Assembly (NCBI GenBank): GCA_946223375.1 | Contig: CAMICU010000026.1 | Location: 1 to 27,494 of the forward strand | DNA length: 27,494 nt | Direction of reading: 5' to 3' | DNA from: an uncultured Stenotrophomonas sp. | Lineage (GTDB): Bacteria; Pseudomonadota; Gammaproteobacteria; Xanthomonadales; Xanthomonadaceae | Part shown: in pieces, positions 6,736 to 14,822 of the stretch | Layout of the letters: each line of letters opens with the position of its first letter | Position numbering within the stretch: the first letter of the stretch is position 1 | Notes under the pieces: model-generated | What the model was told of the DNA's origin: nothing | The model's input: the letters and a program-made list of their open reading frames with translations, nothing else | Database searches by the model: none | Position numbers and translations under genes: made by a program

Positions 6736-7641
6736 TCAGCCGCGTTTGCGGATCAGCGCGGTCGAGGCCTGCAGGATCGCCCGGGTCAGCAGCGCCATGG
6801 TCCGCACTTCGCCCTTCCAGTGCTGCCAGTACAACGGCACGTCCTCCCAGGCGCGGGCCTTGACGTAGACCAGGCGCCCGCTTTCCAGGTGCCGGCGAAC
6901 CAGCGGCAGGGGATTCATGGTCCAGCCCAGGCCGCCGAGATTGGCGTGCACGAAGGCGCGGGTGGAGGGAATCCACCAGGTCGGCGCATGCAGCAGTTCG
7001 TCGATGCCGGCCAGCCGTCGCGCGTAGCGGGCCTGCATGTCGTCCTTGCGGTTGAACACCAGCACCGGCGCCTGCGCCAGCGACTGCGCGTTGACGCCCT
7101 TGGCGAAATGGCGGGCGTGGAACTCCGGGGTGCAGGTCGCCGCGTAGCGGATGCTGCCCAGCGCGTGGATCTGGCAGCCCTGCACCGGTTCGGACAGGGT
7201 GGTCACCGCGCCCAGCACGGCGCCCTGGCGCAGCAGCGCGACGGTGTGGTCCTGGTCCTCGGTGTGCAGGTCCAGGGTAGTGCTGGTGGTCTGCGAGAAC
7301 GCCTGCACCGCGTCGGGGAACCAGGTCTCCATGCTGTCGTGGTTGACCGCCACCGCGATGCTGGCACGGGGCAGTTCGCTGTCGGACAGGCCGATACGCT
7401 CGAACGCGTCCCGCTCGAGCAGGGCGGTCTGTTCAGCCAGCTGCACCAGCACCTGGCCCTCGCGGGTGGCTTCGGTGGGGATGCTGCGCTTGACCAGCAG
7501 TTTGCCGACCCGGTCCTCCAGCGCCTTGATGCGCTGGGAGATCGCCGAGGAGGTGACGTTCAGCGACAGCGCGGCGCGCTCGAAGCTGCCCTCGCGGATC
7601 ACCGCCGCCAACGCCCGGAGCTGGGAATGGTCGATGCGCAT
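6736..7641 (-). CDS. argP: LysR-type regulator ArgP
   Basis: 301 residues, the usual LysR length. Residues ~5-60 form the winged helix-turn-helix (ALAAVIREGSFERAALSLNV, then SSAISQRIKALEDRVG); the motif TSSAISQRIKALE is that of ArgP/IciA. The remainder is the two-lobe effector domain. ArgP senses arginine and lysine and activates the basic amino acid exporter gene. The divergent neighbour is exactly such an exporter (argO), with 133 bases between the start codons, which strongly supports the identification. No good Shine-Dalgarno precedes the ATG. A dyad 12 bases upstream of the start may be the autoregulatory or argO-activating site. Confidence 0.92.
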   Translation of the reverse strand: MRIDHSQLRALAAVIREGSFERAALSLNVTSSAISQRIKALEDRVGKLLVKRSIPTEATREGQVLVQLAEQTALLERDAFERIGLSDSELPRASIAVAVNHDSMETWFPDAVQAFSQTTSTTLDLHTEDQDHTVALLRQGAVLGAVTTLSEPVQGCQIHALGSIRYAATCTPEFHARHFAKGVNAQSLAQAPVLVFNRKDDMQARYARRLAGIDELLHAPTWWIPSTRAFVHANLGGLGWTMNPLPLVRRHLESGRLVYVKARAWEDVPLYWQHWKGEVRTMALLTRAILQASTALIRKRG

Positions 7642-7652
7642 GATTAAGTTCT

Positions 7653-7678
7653 GCTAAAGATGGTTTACGAAGTTTAGC
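7653..7678. promoter_or_regulatory. Candidate ArgP operator in the argP-argO intergenic region
   Basis: Inverted repeat GCTAAA (7653-7658) / TTTAGC (7673-7678) with a 14-base centre, inside a conspicuously A/T-rich stretch of an otherwise GC-rich region. LysR-type proteins bind imperfect dyads of this scale between divergent genes. Assignment to ArgP is inferred from position. Confidence 0.45.
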
Positions 7679-7774
7679 TCTACTTTTTGATGCTGCGTTG
7701 CGACAATTGCCCGGTCAGGTTGGTCCGGTGCGTGTTCCCGGACGGCCCTCCCCCGTAGAAAAGGCAGTTCCCCC

Positions 7775-8410
7775 ATGTTTTCCGTTGTTTCCGCACAAGC
7801 CGCCGGCAGCGCCTGGCTCAGTGGCGCCGGTATCGGTATCGGTCTGTTCGCCATCGTCGGTGCCCAGAGTGCATTCATCCTGCGCCAGGGCATCATGCGC
7901 CAGCACGTGATCCCGATCATCGCGACCTGCTTCGCCATCGACGCGGCCTTCATCCTGGCCAGCGTGGCCGGGCTGCGCACGCTCACCGCACAGCTGCCGT
8001 GGCTGACCTCGGTGCTGCTGTGGGGCGGCGTGGCGTTCCTGAGCTGGTATGCGCTGCAGTCGGCGCGGCGGGCGATGGCCGGCGGTGGCGGCATGAACCT
8101 GGACGACAATGCCGAGCAGTCGCTGCGTACCGCGCTGCTGGCCGCGGCCGGTTTCTCGATCATCAACCCGCACTTCTGGCTGGACATGATGGTGATCGGC
8201 TCGATCGCCGACAACTTCGGTGAAGCGCGGATGGCCTTCGCCGCCGGTGTGGTCACCGCCAGCGGCGTGTGGCTGACCGCCCAGGGGCTGGGTGCGCGCC
8301 TGCTGGCGCCGCTGTTCACCAAGCCGTCGACCTGGCGGATCCTGGACGGCACCATCGCGGTCATCCTGAGCGTGCTGGCGCTGACCCTGGCCCTGCGCGG
8401 CGCCCCCTGA
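7775..8410 (+). CDS. argO: LysE/ArgO family basic amino acid exporter
   Basis: 211 residues with six hydrophobic segments, typical of the LysE superfamily. The first helix region contains GIGLFAIVGAQSAFILRQG, the family signature, and the N-P-H-FWLD motif (IINPHFWLDMMVIGS) matches the ArgO/LysE conserved NPH in the middle of the protein. It should export arginine and possibly lysine or their toxic analogue canavanine across the inner membrane. The start at 7775 leaves a short N-terminal tail before helix 1; the upstream Shine-Dalgarno is weak (AAAAGG, about 12 bases away). Divergent argP makes regulation by ArgP likely. Confidence 0.92.
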   Translation: MFSVVSAQAAGSAWLSGAGIGIGLFAIVGAQSAFILRQGIMRQHVIPIIATCFAIDAAFILASVAGLRTLTAQLPWLTSVLLWGGVAFLSWYALQSARRAMAGGGGMNLDDNAEQSLRTALLAAAGFSIINPHFWLDMMVIGSIADNFGEARMAFAAGVVTASGVWLTAQGLGARLLAPLFTKPSTWRILDGTIAVILSVLALTLALRGAP

Positions 8411-8429
8411 ACCACGACGTCAGTGAAAG

Positions 8430-8491
8430 GGAGTGAGCGGCGGGAGCAAGCAGTGCGGCAGGTCCGCCTGTCTTCTCCCGCGGCCCACTCC
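8430..8491. terminator. Imperfect long hairpin between convergent argO and EAL fragment
   Basis: GGAGTG (8430-8435) pairs with CACTCC (8486-8491), continued by GCGGGAG / CTCCCGC, with an inner CAGG-TCCG-CCTG mini-hairpin. The structure is symmetrical and sits between two converging genes, which suggests a bidirectional terminator, though the stem has mismatches. Confidence 0.45.
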
Positions 8492-8499
8492 TTCTGCCG

Positions 8500-9228
8500 T
8501 CACGGCGTCGGCTGCGATGGCCAGCGCGATGGCCACAGGCGCAGGAACTCGCTGATCTGTTGCTGCGGCATCGGCCGGCCGAACACGTAGCCCTGACCCT
8601 CGGTGCAGTGTTCCTGGCGCAGCTGCGCCAGCTGGTCGAGGGTTTCCACGCCCTCGATGGTGGCGACGATGCCGAGCTTTTCGCACAGGTGCGAGACCGC
8701 GCCGATGATCGCGCTGCCCTGGCTCTGCTGGCCCAGGTCGCGGATGAAGGACTTGTCGATCTTGACCTTGTCGAACGGGAAGGCGCGCAGGTAGCCGAGC
8801 GAGGAGTAGCCGGTGCCGAAGTCGTCCATCACGATCGATATGCCGGCCGCCTTGAGCCGCAGCAGTTTGGCCGAGGCGGCCTGGATGTTGGCCACCAGCG
8901 CGTTCTCGGTGATCTCCAGTTCCAGCCGCGACGGGGTCAGGCCGGTCTCGGCCAGCGCCTGTTCGATGGTGCCGGCCAGTTCCGGCAGGGCCAGCTGCGA
9001 CACCGACAGGTTCACCGCCACCTTCAGCTGCTGCGGCCACTGGATGGCATCGCGCATGGCCTGGCGCAGCACCCAGTCGCCCAGCGGCACCATCAGCCCG
9101 ATGTCCTCGGCCAATGACAGGAACTGGCCCGGATCGAGCAGGCCGCGTTCGGGGTGATTCCAGCGCAGCAGCGCCTCGAAACCGGTCACGCGTGAATGCA
9201 CCAGGTCCACCAGCGGCTGGTAATGGAG
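8500..9228 (-). pseudogene. EAL domain, separated from its cyclase half by an amber codon
   Basis: These 243 codons lie in the same reading frame as the upstream GGDEF protein, immediately after the TAG at 9231-9229. They encode a complete EAL phosphodiesterase domain: LHYQPLVDL, GFEALLRW (EAL motif), VNLSVSQL, LEITENAL, MDDFGTGYSSL, KIDKSF, EGVET and the final GYVFGRP. All metal and c-di-GMP binding residues appear present. The first possible new start is a GTG at 9210, without any Shine-Dalgarno. As drawn, the domain would be made only by readthrough or internal initiation, so it is called a broken 3' part. It may still be functional if the stop is a sequencing error or is suppressed. Confidence 0.85.
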
Positions 9229-11238
9229 CTAGAACTGCTGCTGCAGCGCCTCGCGCAGGTCGGTCTCGAGCTGGCGGCGGCGCTGCATGCGGGTGTCCAT
9301 CTCCTCCTCGAAGAAGCGGTAGCAGCCCTTGCCGTCCTCCTTGGCGCGATACAGCGCGAGGTCGGCGTTGCGCATCAGCTTGTCGGCGGTCTCGGCATGC
9401 TTGTCGATCAGCACGATGCCGATGCTGGTGCCGATCCCCAGCTGGTGGCCCTCCAGGTCGAACGGGCGCGACAGGCTTGCGATCAGGCGCTCGGCCAGGG
9501 CCATCGCGGCCTCCGGCGGACGCCCTTCCGGCGCCATCAGGATCGCGAACTCGTCGCCGCCCAGGCGTGCGACCAGGTCGTTGGTGCGCACGCAGCCGAG
9601 CACGCGCCGCGCCACGTCCTGCAGCAGGCGGTCGCCACTGGGGTGCCCGAGGGTGTCGTTGACCTCCTTGAAGCGGTCCAGGTCGAGCAGCAGCAGGGCG
9701 CTGGAATGGCCGCGCATCGCGGTGGCCAGCGCGTGCTGCAGCTGGTCGAACAGCACCACCCGGTTGGGCAGCGCGGTGAGCGGGTCGTGCTGGGCTAGGA
9801 AGGCGATGCGCGCCTGCGCCTGGCGCCGCGCGTCCACGTCCTCCAGCACGCCGGCCCAGCCGGCATGCTGCTCGGTGCCGATGCGCGCGCCGCGCGCGCG
9901 CAGCCAACGCCAGCGGCCGTACAGGTCGAGGATGCGGAACTCGACATCCAGCGGCGCGCCCTTGCTGAAGCTCTGCTCCAGCGCGGCGTCGATCTGCGGC
10001 AGGTCCTCCTCGTTGACGCGCTGCAGCCAGCCACGTCCCAGCGCGTCCTCGTCCGGTTGCCCGGTCAGCTCGCGCCAACCGGTCACCGAGCGCACCTGCC
10101 AGTTCTGCCCGGACTCCCACAGTACCAGCGCGCCGGCCTCGGCCACGGCGCGGTAGCGCTGCTCGCTGGTCATCAGGTCGCGGGCCAGGGCGTGCGCCTC
10201 GTCGGCACTCTTCTTCAGCGCATCGATGGTGTCGTTGAAGCTGTCCTGCAGGATGCGCACCTCGGTGATGGTGGAGGCGGGCGGATCGGGCCGGGTCAGT
10301 TCGTCGTTGATGATGCTGTGGCCGCGCTGCGCCAGCGCGCGGATCGGCCGCAGGATGCTGCCGGCGATCGCATTGGCGGCCAGCAGCGCGATGATCGCGG
10401 CGAGCGTGCCGCCGATGATCATGCCCGCCAGCGGCCGTTGCCAGCGTGCCTGGAAGCTGGTCTGCGGTTCGCCGACCACCAGCGCCCAGCCCGGCGCGGC
10501 GTGCAGGCGATGGAAGGCGAACACCACCGGCTGGCCTTCCTTGTTGATCGCCTCGAACACGCCGCCGCTGTGGTGGCCCTGCTGCAGGTGGTCGCGGTTG
10601 GGCACCGATTGGCCGATGAACTGCTCGGGTTTGCGCGAGCGCGCGGCGATCACGCCATTGCCGTCCACCACCGACACCAGCAGGCTCTGTTCGCTGGCCG
10701 AACGCATGATCGTGCTGATCAGGCGGTTGGACGGCTGCACCATCGCCAGCACCCGCGCCTGGCCGGTCGGGTCGGTGTAGGGCAGGACGATGGCAACCCG
10801 CGGGGTGGTGCTCGCGGCGGCGGTGTACAGGTTGGAGACCTGCGCCTGGCCACTGGCGCGGGCGCGGGCCAGCAGTGCCGGCGGCAGCGTGTGCGCCTGT
10901 GCGCTGTCGCCGGCGATCAGCGCCACGTCCGGGTTCTGGCGGGCCCAGGCACGCAGCTGCGGTTCGGATTCCTCGACCTGTGGCGCGAGCATCGCCAGCA
11001 GGCGCAGTTGGCTGATGTTGTCCAGGATGCCCTGGTCCACGCCGCGGGCCAGGGCCGTGGCGGTTTCCTGCAGGCGCTGTTCGGAGTTCTGCCGGTAGTC
11101 CCGCGCGGCCAGCCAGATGGCGATGGCGCCGGTGACCAGCAGCGGGAGCAGCGTCACCAGGATCAACAGGTGCAGACGCGCATGCAGCCCGCGCGTGGGC
11201 CGTGCATCCACGGGTGCTGCGGGTACGGTCGTCTCCAA
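9229..11238 (-). CDS. Membrane sensor diguanylate cyclase (GGDEF), truncated before EAL
   Basis: About 669 residues with the TTG at 11238, which has GGGAG 8 bases upstream; the frame stays open to a GTG at 11322. Layout: transmembrane helix near residues 22-42 (LLILVTLLPLLVTGAIAIWL), periplasmic Cache-type sensor (~45-270), second helix (MIIGGTLAAIIALLAANAI), HAMP, PAS fold (~350-470, with WRWLRARG), then GGDEF (560-564 in RLGGDEF) preceded at the standard five-residue spacing by the RxxD inhibitory site (RTND). It should make c-di-GMP from GTP. Relatives normally continue into EAL; here an amber codon stops translation after LREALQQQF, just at the linker. Signal sensed is unknown. Confidence 0.88.
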   Translation of the reverse strand: METTVPAAPVDARPTRGLHARLHLLILVTLLPLLVTGAIAIWLAARDYRQNSEQRLQETATALARGVDQGILDNISQLRLLAMLAPQVEESEPQLRAWARQNPDVALIAGDSAQAHTLPPALLARARASGQAQVSNLYTAAASTTPRVAIVLPYTDPTGQARVLAMVQPSNRLISTIMRSASEQSLLVSVVDGNGVIAARSRKPEQFIGQSVPNRDHLQQGHHSGGVFEAINKEGQPVVFAFHRLHAAPGWALVVGEPQTSFQARWQRPLAGMIIGGTLAAIIALLAANAIAGSILRPIRALAQRGHSIINDELTRPDPPASTITEVRILQDSFNDTIDALKKSADEAHALARDLMTSEQRYRAVAEAGALVLWESGQNWQVRSVTGWRELTGQPDEDALGRGWLQRVNEEDLPQIDAALEQSFSKGAPLDVEFRILDLYGRWRWLRARGARIGTEQHAGWAGVLEDVDARRQAQARIAFLAQHDPLTALPNRVVLFDQLQHALATAMRGHSSALLLLDLDRFKEVNDTLGHPSGDRLLQDVARRVLGCVRTNDLVARLGGDEFAILMAPEGRPPEAAMALAERLIASLSRPFDLEGHQLGIGTSIGIVLIDKHAETADKLMRNADLALYRAKEDGKGCYRFFEEEMDTRMQRRRQLETDLREALQQQF

Positions 11239-11403
11239 ACCGTGGTCTCCCGGTTTTGCGGGGGTGCAGCGCGCAGGGCGCGGGAGCGCAAACCGTGTGC
11301 CGGCAATCCGTGCCCGTAACACAGCAGCACCGTCATGGTCCGCCAGTCAAACCTCGGGGTGGGTGCCCTGACCAGGGGATCGGGTAAACCTTACGGCAGG
11401 CCC

Positions 11404-11430
11404 ATACTAGAAAGCAGTGCATACGTGAAA
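11404..11430 (-). promoter_or_regulatory. Possible promoter for the diguanylate cyclase gene
   Basis: On the minus strand TTTCAC (11430-11425) and TAGTAT (11409-11404) are separated by 15 bases in the most A/T-rich part of the 324-base intergenic region 11323-11646. Both hexamers match the sigma-70 consensus at about four of six positions and the spacing is short, so this is weak. I see nothing else recognisable in that intergenic stretch. Confidence 0.25.
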
Positions 11431-11646
11431 GGAATGTGAGCTGGTCGGCATCCCCGTCGCGGCATGCGGGCGTGGCCCGTGCCCGCGCTCTGCAATGAAA
11501 CGGGAGGTCGCATCAAGACCAGGTCAAGGGCACCGGCCAGCCCGCGCAGCCGCTGCGCAGCGCCGTGGCCTGGCGCGTTCGTTGTGCCAGAATCGCGGGC
11601 CCGCCGCGTACCGTTCGCGTGCGCTGCCGCCCCCGGGAGAGCCTGC

Positions 11647-11934
11647 ATGAAGAAACTGCTGATCGTCGTCCTGCTTGCACTGCTGGCCGGGTGTGGCCGT
11701 GGCCTGGAGGGTACCTACAGCGATCAGCTGGGCATGGCCCGCTACACCTTTGCCGACGACGGCAAGGTGACGGTGGAGGTGCTGGGCAGCAGCGCGCAGG
11801 CCACCTATACGCGCGACAAGGAGCGTGTGCTGCTGGCCGTGCCCGATGCGGCCGCGCCGCTGGAATTCACCGTCCAGGAAGACGGCAGCCTGCTTGGCCC
11901 GCTGGGCGTGCGGCTGGAGAAGGCAGCGCCGTGA
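11647..11934 (+). CDS. Small putative lipoprotein
   Basis: 95 residues; ATG at 11647 follows GGGAGA with about 6-base spacing. The N-terminus MKKLLIVVLLALLAGCGRG is a classic type II signal peptide with lipobox LAGC, so Cys16 would be lipidated. The mature part, about 80 residues, looks like a small beta-rich domain (GTYSDQLGMARYTFADDGKV, then TYTRDKERVLL). A G-x-Y-x-D start with repeated short strands is common in small lipoproteins of this family that carry no assigned function. I do not recognise it more specifically. The HDOD gene follows 100 bases downstream on the same strand. Confidence 0.85.
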   Translation: MKKLLIVVLLALLAGCGRGLEGTYSDQLGMARYTFADDGKVTVEVLGSSAQATYTRDKERVLLAVPDAAAPLEFTVQEDGSLLGPLGVRLEKAAP

Positions 11935-12034
11935 GCGACGGTGTCGGCGCAGGCCACGTGCAGCCGGGCGTGGCGGCTGCAGATCCGCTCGCCCGGGCCG
12001 ATAACCGGGGCAACGTAATGCGTGTGCTGCATCC

Positions 12035-13096
12035 ATGACCGGTACGGTGATCCTCTCCGCGCTGCTGGCGGCGTTGCTGGTAGGCGGCCTTGCCTGGCAA
12101 TGGCAGCGGCGTCGTGGCGGGCAGGCGCCGGCGGCCGCGACCGCGCGGTGGGTGCCCAGCCCGGCGGACATGACGGCGGGGGTGTCCACGGCGCAGCCGG
12201 GCGACCTGCAGCGGCGGTTCCTGCTCCACGCGCTGGGTGCTGGACCGGTCGAGCCGGCGCAGGTGCAGGCATCGGTGGTGACGGACGTGGCGGCCGCGCT
12301 GGCCCGCGCCGACCTGTCCTCGCGCTACACGCCACGCCGGCCCAACCTGCTGCCGCAGCTGATCCAGAGCGTGAATGACAGCACGGCATCGTCGCGTTCC
12401 ATCGCCCGCATCATCGGCAGCGACGCGGTGCTCGCGGCGACCCTGCTGCGGATCGCCAACAGCCCGCTGTACCGCTTGCAGCGGCAGGACGTGCAGAGCA
12501 TCGAGCGGGCGGTGACGCTGATCGGCAACGATGGCATCCGCCAGATCATCTCCGCCGCGCTGGTACAGCCGGTGATGCAGTCGGCCAGCGGCGGCGACGC
12601 CGCGTTCGCCCGGCAGCTGTGGGATTACACGCTGCGTCTGTCGCTGGCCGCGGCCGACCATGCCCGCAGCGTCGAACAGGAGGATGGATTCGCCGCGCAG
12701 CTGGCGGGCCTGCTGCTGGGCCTGAGTGCGGCGATGGTAATGCAGGCGGCCGCGGACGTACTGGCGCAGCCACCGTTGCGCCCCCGCGAGGCGGCGACGC
12801 TGCTGGCGCTGCTGGAGCGCTGCACGGTGCCCACCGCGCTGCGCATCGCCGGGCACTGGAAGCTGTCACCGGCGATCGTGCAGGCACTGCAGGGCGTGCA
12901 GGCTGACGCACCGGTGGGCCTGGCCCGGTCGCTGCATGTCGGGCAGCTGGCGGCCAGCGCGGCAATGCTGCAGGCCGCCGGGGTGATGGACGAGGACGCC
13001 GCCGTCGCCGCGTTGTCGGCGGTGCTGCCGGGCCATGTCGCTACCTGGCTGTGGAAGCGGGTGAGCCGGCAGGACGGCGACCTCGGCCCAGCGTGA
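12035..13096 (+). CDS. Membrane-anchored HDOD domain protein
   Basis: 353 residues. Residues 4-22 are hydrophobic (VILSALLAALLVGGLAW) followed by WQRRRGG, a signal-anchor placing the rest in the cytoplasm. The HDOD domain spans roughly residues 105-300, recognised from LLPQLIQSVND, the segment DAVLAATLLRIANSPLYRL, and IERAVTLIGNDGIRQIISAAL, where the N-SP-Y motif of HDOD proteins is clear. HDOD proteins lack HD-phosphodiesterase catalytic residues and usually act as adaptors in signalling, including c-di-GMP networks in Xanthomonas. The link with the neighbouring cyclase gene, which is transcribed away from it, is only suggestive. No strong Shine-Dalgarno is visible before the ATG. Confidence 0.87.
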   Translation: MTGTVILSALLAALLVGGLAWQWQRRRGGQAPAAATARWVPSPADMTAGVSTAQPGDLQRRFLLHALGAGPVEPAQVQASVVTDVAAALARADLSSRYTPRRPNLLPQLIQSVNDSTASSRSIARIIGSDAVLAATLLRIANSPLYRLQRQDVQSIERAVTLIGNDGIRQIISAALVQPVMQSASGGDAAFARQLWDYTLRLSLAAADHARSVEQEDGFAAQLAGLLLGLSAAMVMQAAADVLAQPPLRPREAATLLALLERCTVPTALRIAGHWKLSPAIVQALQGVQADAPVGLARSLHVGQLAASAAMLQAAGVMDEDAAVAALSAVLPGHVATWLWKRVSRQDGDLGPA

Positions 13097-13100
13097 TGCG

Positions 13101-13121
13101 TGCGCCGCCTGCCGCGGCGCA
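13101..13121. terminator. Short GC-rich hairpin between convergent genes
   Basis: 8-bp stem TGCGCCGC / GCGGCGCA with loop CTGCC, lying just after the HDOD stop and just before the end of the convergent phospholipase D-like gene. Confidence 0.5.
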
Positions 13122-13129
13122 GGCCGGTG

Positions 13130-14704
13130 TCAGAGCTGCGATTCCAACGGCAGCCAGCTGATCATGCGGGTGGTGGTGCGCAGCCACAGGCCGGTGTCCG
13201 GTTCGGTGCGAAGGGCGGTCGGCGGCGTGCTGGCACGGTCCAGCCAGCGCAGTTCAGAGTTGCGGTCCAGGTACATCCAGTAGCTCAGGTCCGGGCCGGA
13301 CAGGCGCAGGTATTCCTGGCGCAGGCGTTCGGCCAGCACCGGATCATCGAACAGCACACCCATCTCGGTATTGAGATAGGCCGAGCGCGGGTCCAGGTTG
13401 AACGAGCCGACGAAGCCGCGGCGGTCATCCACGACGAAGGCCTTGGTATGCAGGCTGGCGCCGCTGCTGCCGAAGGTGGAGGCACGCTCGGCATGGCCGC
13501 GTGCCTTCAGTTCGTAAAGCTGCACGCCACCGGCCAGCAGCGGCCGGCGGTAGTGCATGTAGCCACCATGCACGGCGGCCACGTCGTTGGCCGCCAGCGA
13601 GTTGGTGACGATGCCGACCTGCACGCCGTTGCGGACCTGCTGGATCAGCGCCTTGGTGCCCGCGGCACCGGGCACGAAGTAGGGCGAGATGAGCAGCGAA
13701 CGGCGCTGTGCGCTGGCCAGCTCGCGGGTCAGCCGCTGCACCAGCCAGCCGCTCTGATCGGTGCTGCCGCGCTTGCGCGGCGGGTCCGAACGGATCTCCA
13801 CCGCGGCGGTCCAGTGCAGCCCGGCCTGCGCGCCGAGATAGGCGTTGTCGAAGCGGCTGCGCACGCGCTGCAGGTATGGCACCGCTTCCTGCTGGCGTGC
13901 GTCGAGCTCGGCCTGGCTGATGAAATTGCCCAGCTGCTGGCGAGTGCTGTAATGCAGCGCGCTGATCGGCACCACCGCATCGCTGTTCCAGAACTCGTCG
14001 AACACGCTGCTGGCCTGGCCCGCCACCGGGCCGGCCAGCAGCAGGTCCAGATCGCGGAAGTTCACGTCCGGGCGGGCATCGAAATACTCGCCGCCGATGT
14101 TGCGGCCACCGACGATGGCGACGCGGCCATCGGCGATCCAGGCCTTGTTGTGCATGCGGTGGTTGATGCTGAAGGCGCGCTGCACCATCTCCACCAGCCG
14201 CCACAGTCCCTCGCGGTTGCGGAACGGGTTGTACAGGCGGATCTCGATGTTGGGATGGGTGTCGAGCGCCAGCATCTGCGGGTCCAGCCCGGCGGCGTTC
14301 ATGTCGTCCAGCAGCAGCCGCACCCGCACCCCGCGTTCGGCGGCCTGGTAGACGTCGTGGGCGAGCAGGTGGCCGACCATGTCGTCGTGCCACATGTAGT
14401 ACTGCAGGTCCAGGCTGCGCCCGGCCTGGCGGGTGATGACCGAACGCGCGGCGAATGCCTCCAGCCCATCGGACAGATAGGCCGCGCCGCTCTGCCCGGG
14501 GTGCTGCGCCAGCAGCGGCGCCAGCGCACGGTCCAGCACCGTCTGCGCGGGCTGCAGCGGCAGCGCCTGCGACGGGGCGCCGATGATGCGCGGGGTGAGC
14601 CGGTCGCCCAGCAGCAGGCCGCTGATCACCAGCAGCACCAGCGCGCCGAGCACATAGCCCAGCAGGCGCAGCAGGCGCCGGCCGGTGGAACGGGGGTTGT
14701 TCAT
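13130..14704 (-). CDS. Phospholipase D-like protein (cardiolipin synthase C-like)
   Basis: 524 residues from the ATG at 14704. An N-terminal helix (residues 12-32) anchors it in the inner membrane. Two HKD motifs are complete: His185, Lys187 and Asp192 in MHNKAWIADG, followed by GGRNIGGEYFD; and His419, Lys421 and Asp426 in LHTKAFVVDD, followed by GSFNLDPRS. The LDLQYYMWHDD segment is also typical of the ClsC/YmdC branch. Members of this family join two phosphatidyl groups to make cardiolipin, in ClsC from phosphatidylethanolamine plus phosphatidylglycerol, or act as phospholipase D. A partner like E. coli YmdB is not next to it. It is divergent from sstT, with 118 bases between the starts. 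Confidence 0.9.
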   Translation of the reverse strand: MNNPRSTGRRLLRLLGYVLGALVLLVISGLLLGDRLTPRIIGAPSQALPLQPAQTVLDRALAPLLAQHPGQSGAAYLSDGLEAFAARSVITRQAGRSLDLQYYMWHDDMVGHLLAHDVYQAAERGVRVRLLLDDMNAAGLDPQMLALDTHPNIEIRLYNPFRNREGLWRLVEMVQRAFSINHRMHNKAWIADGRVAIVGGRNIGGEYFDARPDVNFRDLDLLLAGPVAGQASSVFDEFWNSDAVVPISALHYSTRQQLGNFISQAELDARQQEAVPYLQRVRSRFDNAYLGAQAGLHWTAAVEIRSDPPRKRGSTDQSGWLVQRLTRELASAQRRSLLISPYFVPGAAGTKALIQQVRNGVQVGIVTNSLAANDVAAVHGGYMHYRRPLLAGGVQLYELKARGHAERASTFGSSGASLHTKAFVVDDRRGFVGSFNLDPRSAYLNTEMGVLFDDPVLAERLRQEYLRLSGPDLSYWMYLDRNSELRWLDRASTPPTALRTEPDTGLWLRTTTRMISWLPLESQL

Positions 14705-14822
14705 TGCGGTCCCGTGGACGACCCGAAAACGGTGCAAGCGTATCAAGCCGACCGTGACGTTCCGGAGATGTCATCCCCGCGCGGCTGGGCGAGAATCGGG
14801 GTTTGTCCGTTCCGAGTCCGCA

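Noticed and set aside
5546..6976. 476-codon minus frame through the depolymerase and argP 3' end
   Set aside because: Extremely biased Ala/Pro/Arg/Ser/Thr translation, spanning a gene boundary; a shifted reading of the PhaZ7-like gene.
9208..9210. GTG at 9210 as an independent start for the EAL domain
   Set aside because: It lacks a Shine-Dalgarno and would delete the first conserved LHYQPL residues of the fold; more likely simply an internal codon of the broken long gene.
11391..11648. 85-codon minus frame in the gap before the lipoprotein
   Set aside because: No Shine-Dalgarno, no motif and it ends over the lipoprotein start; left as intergenic.
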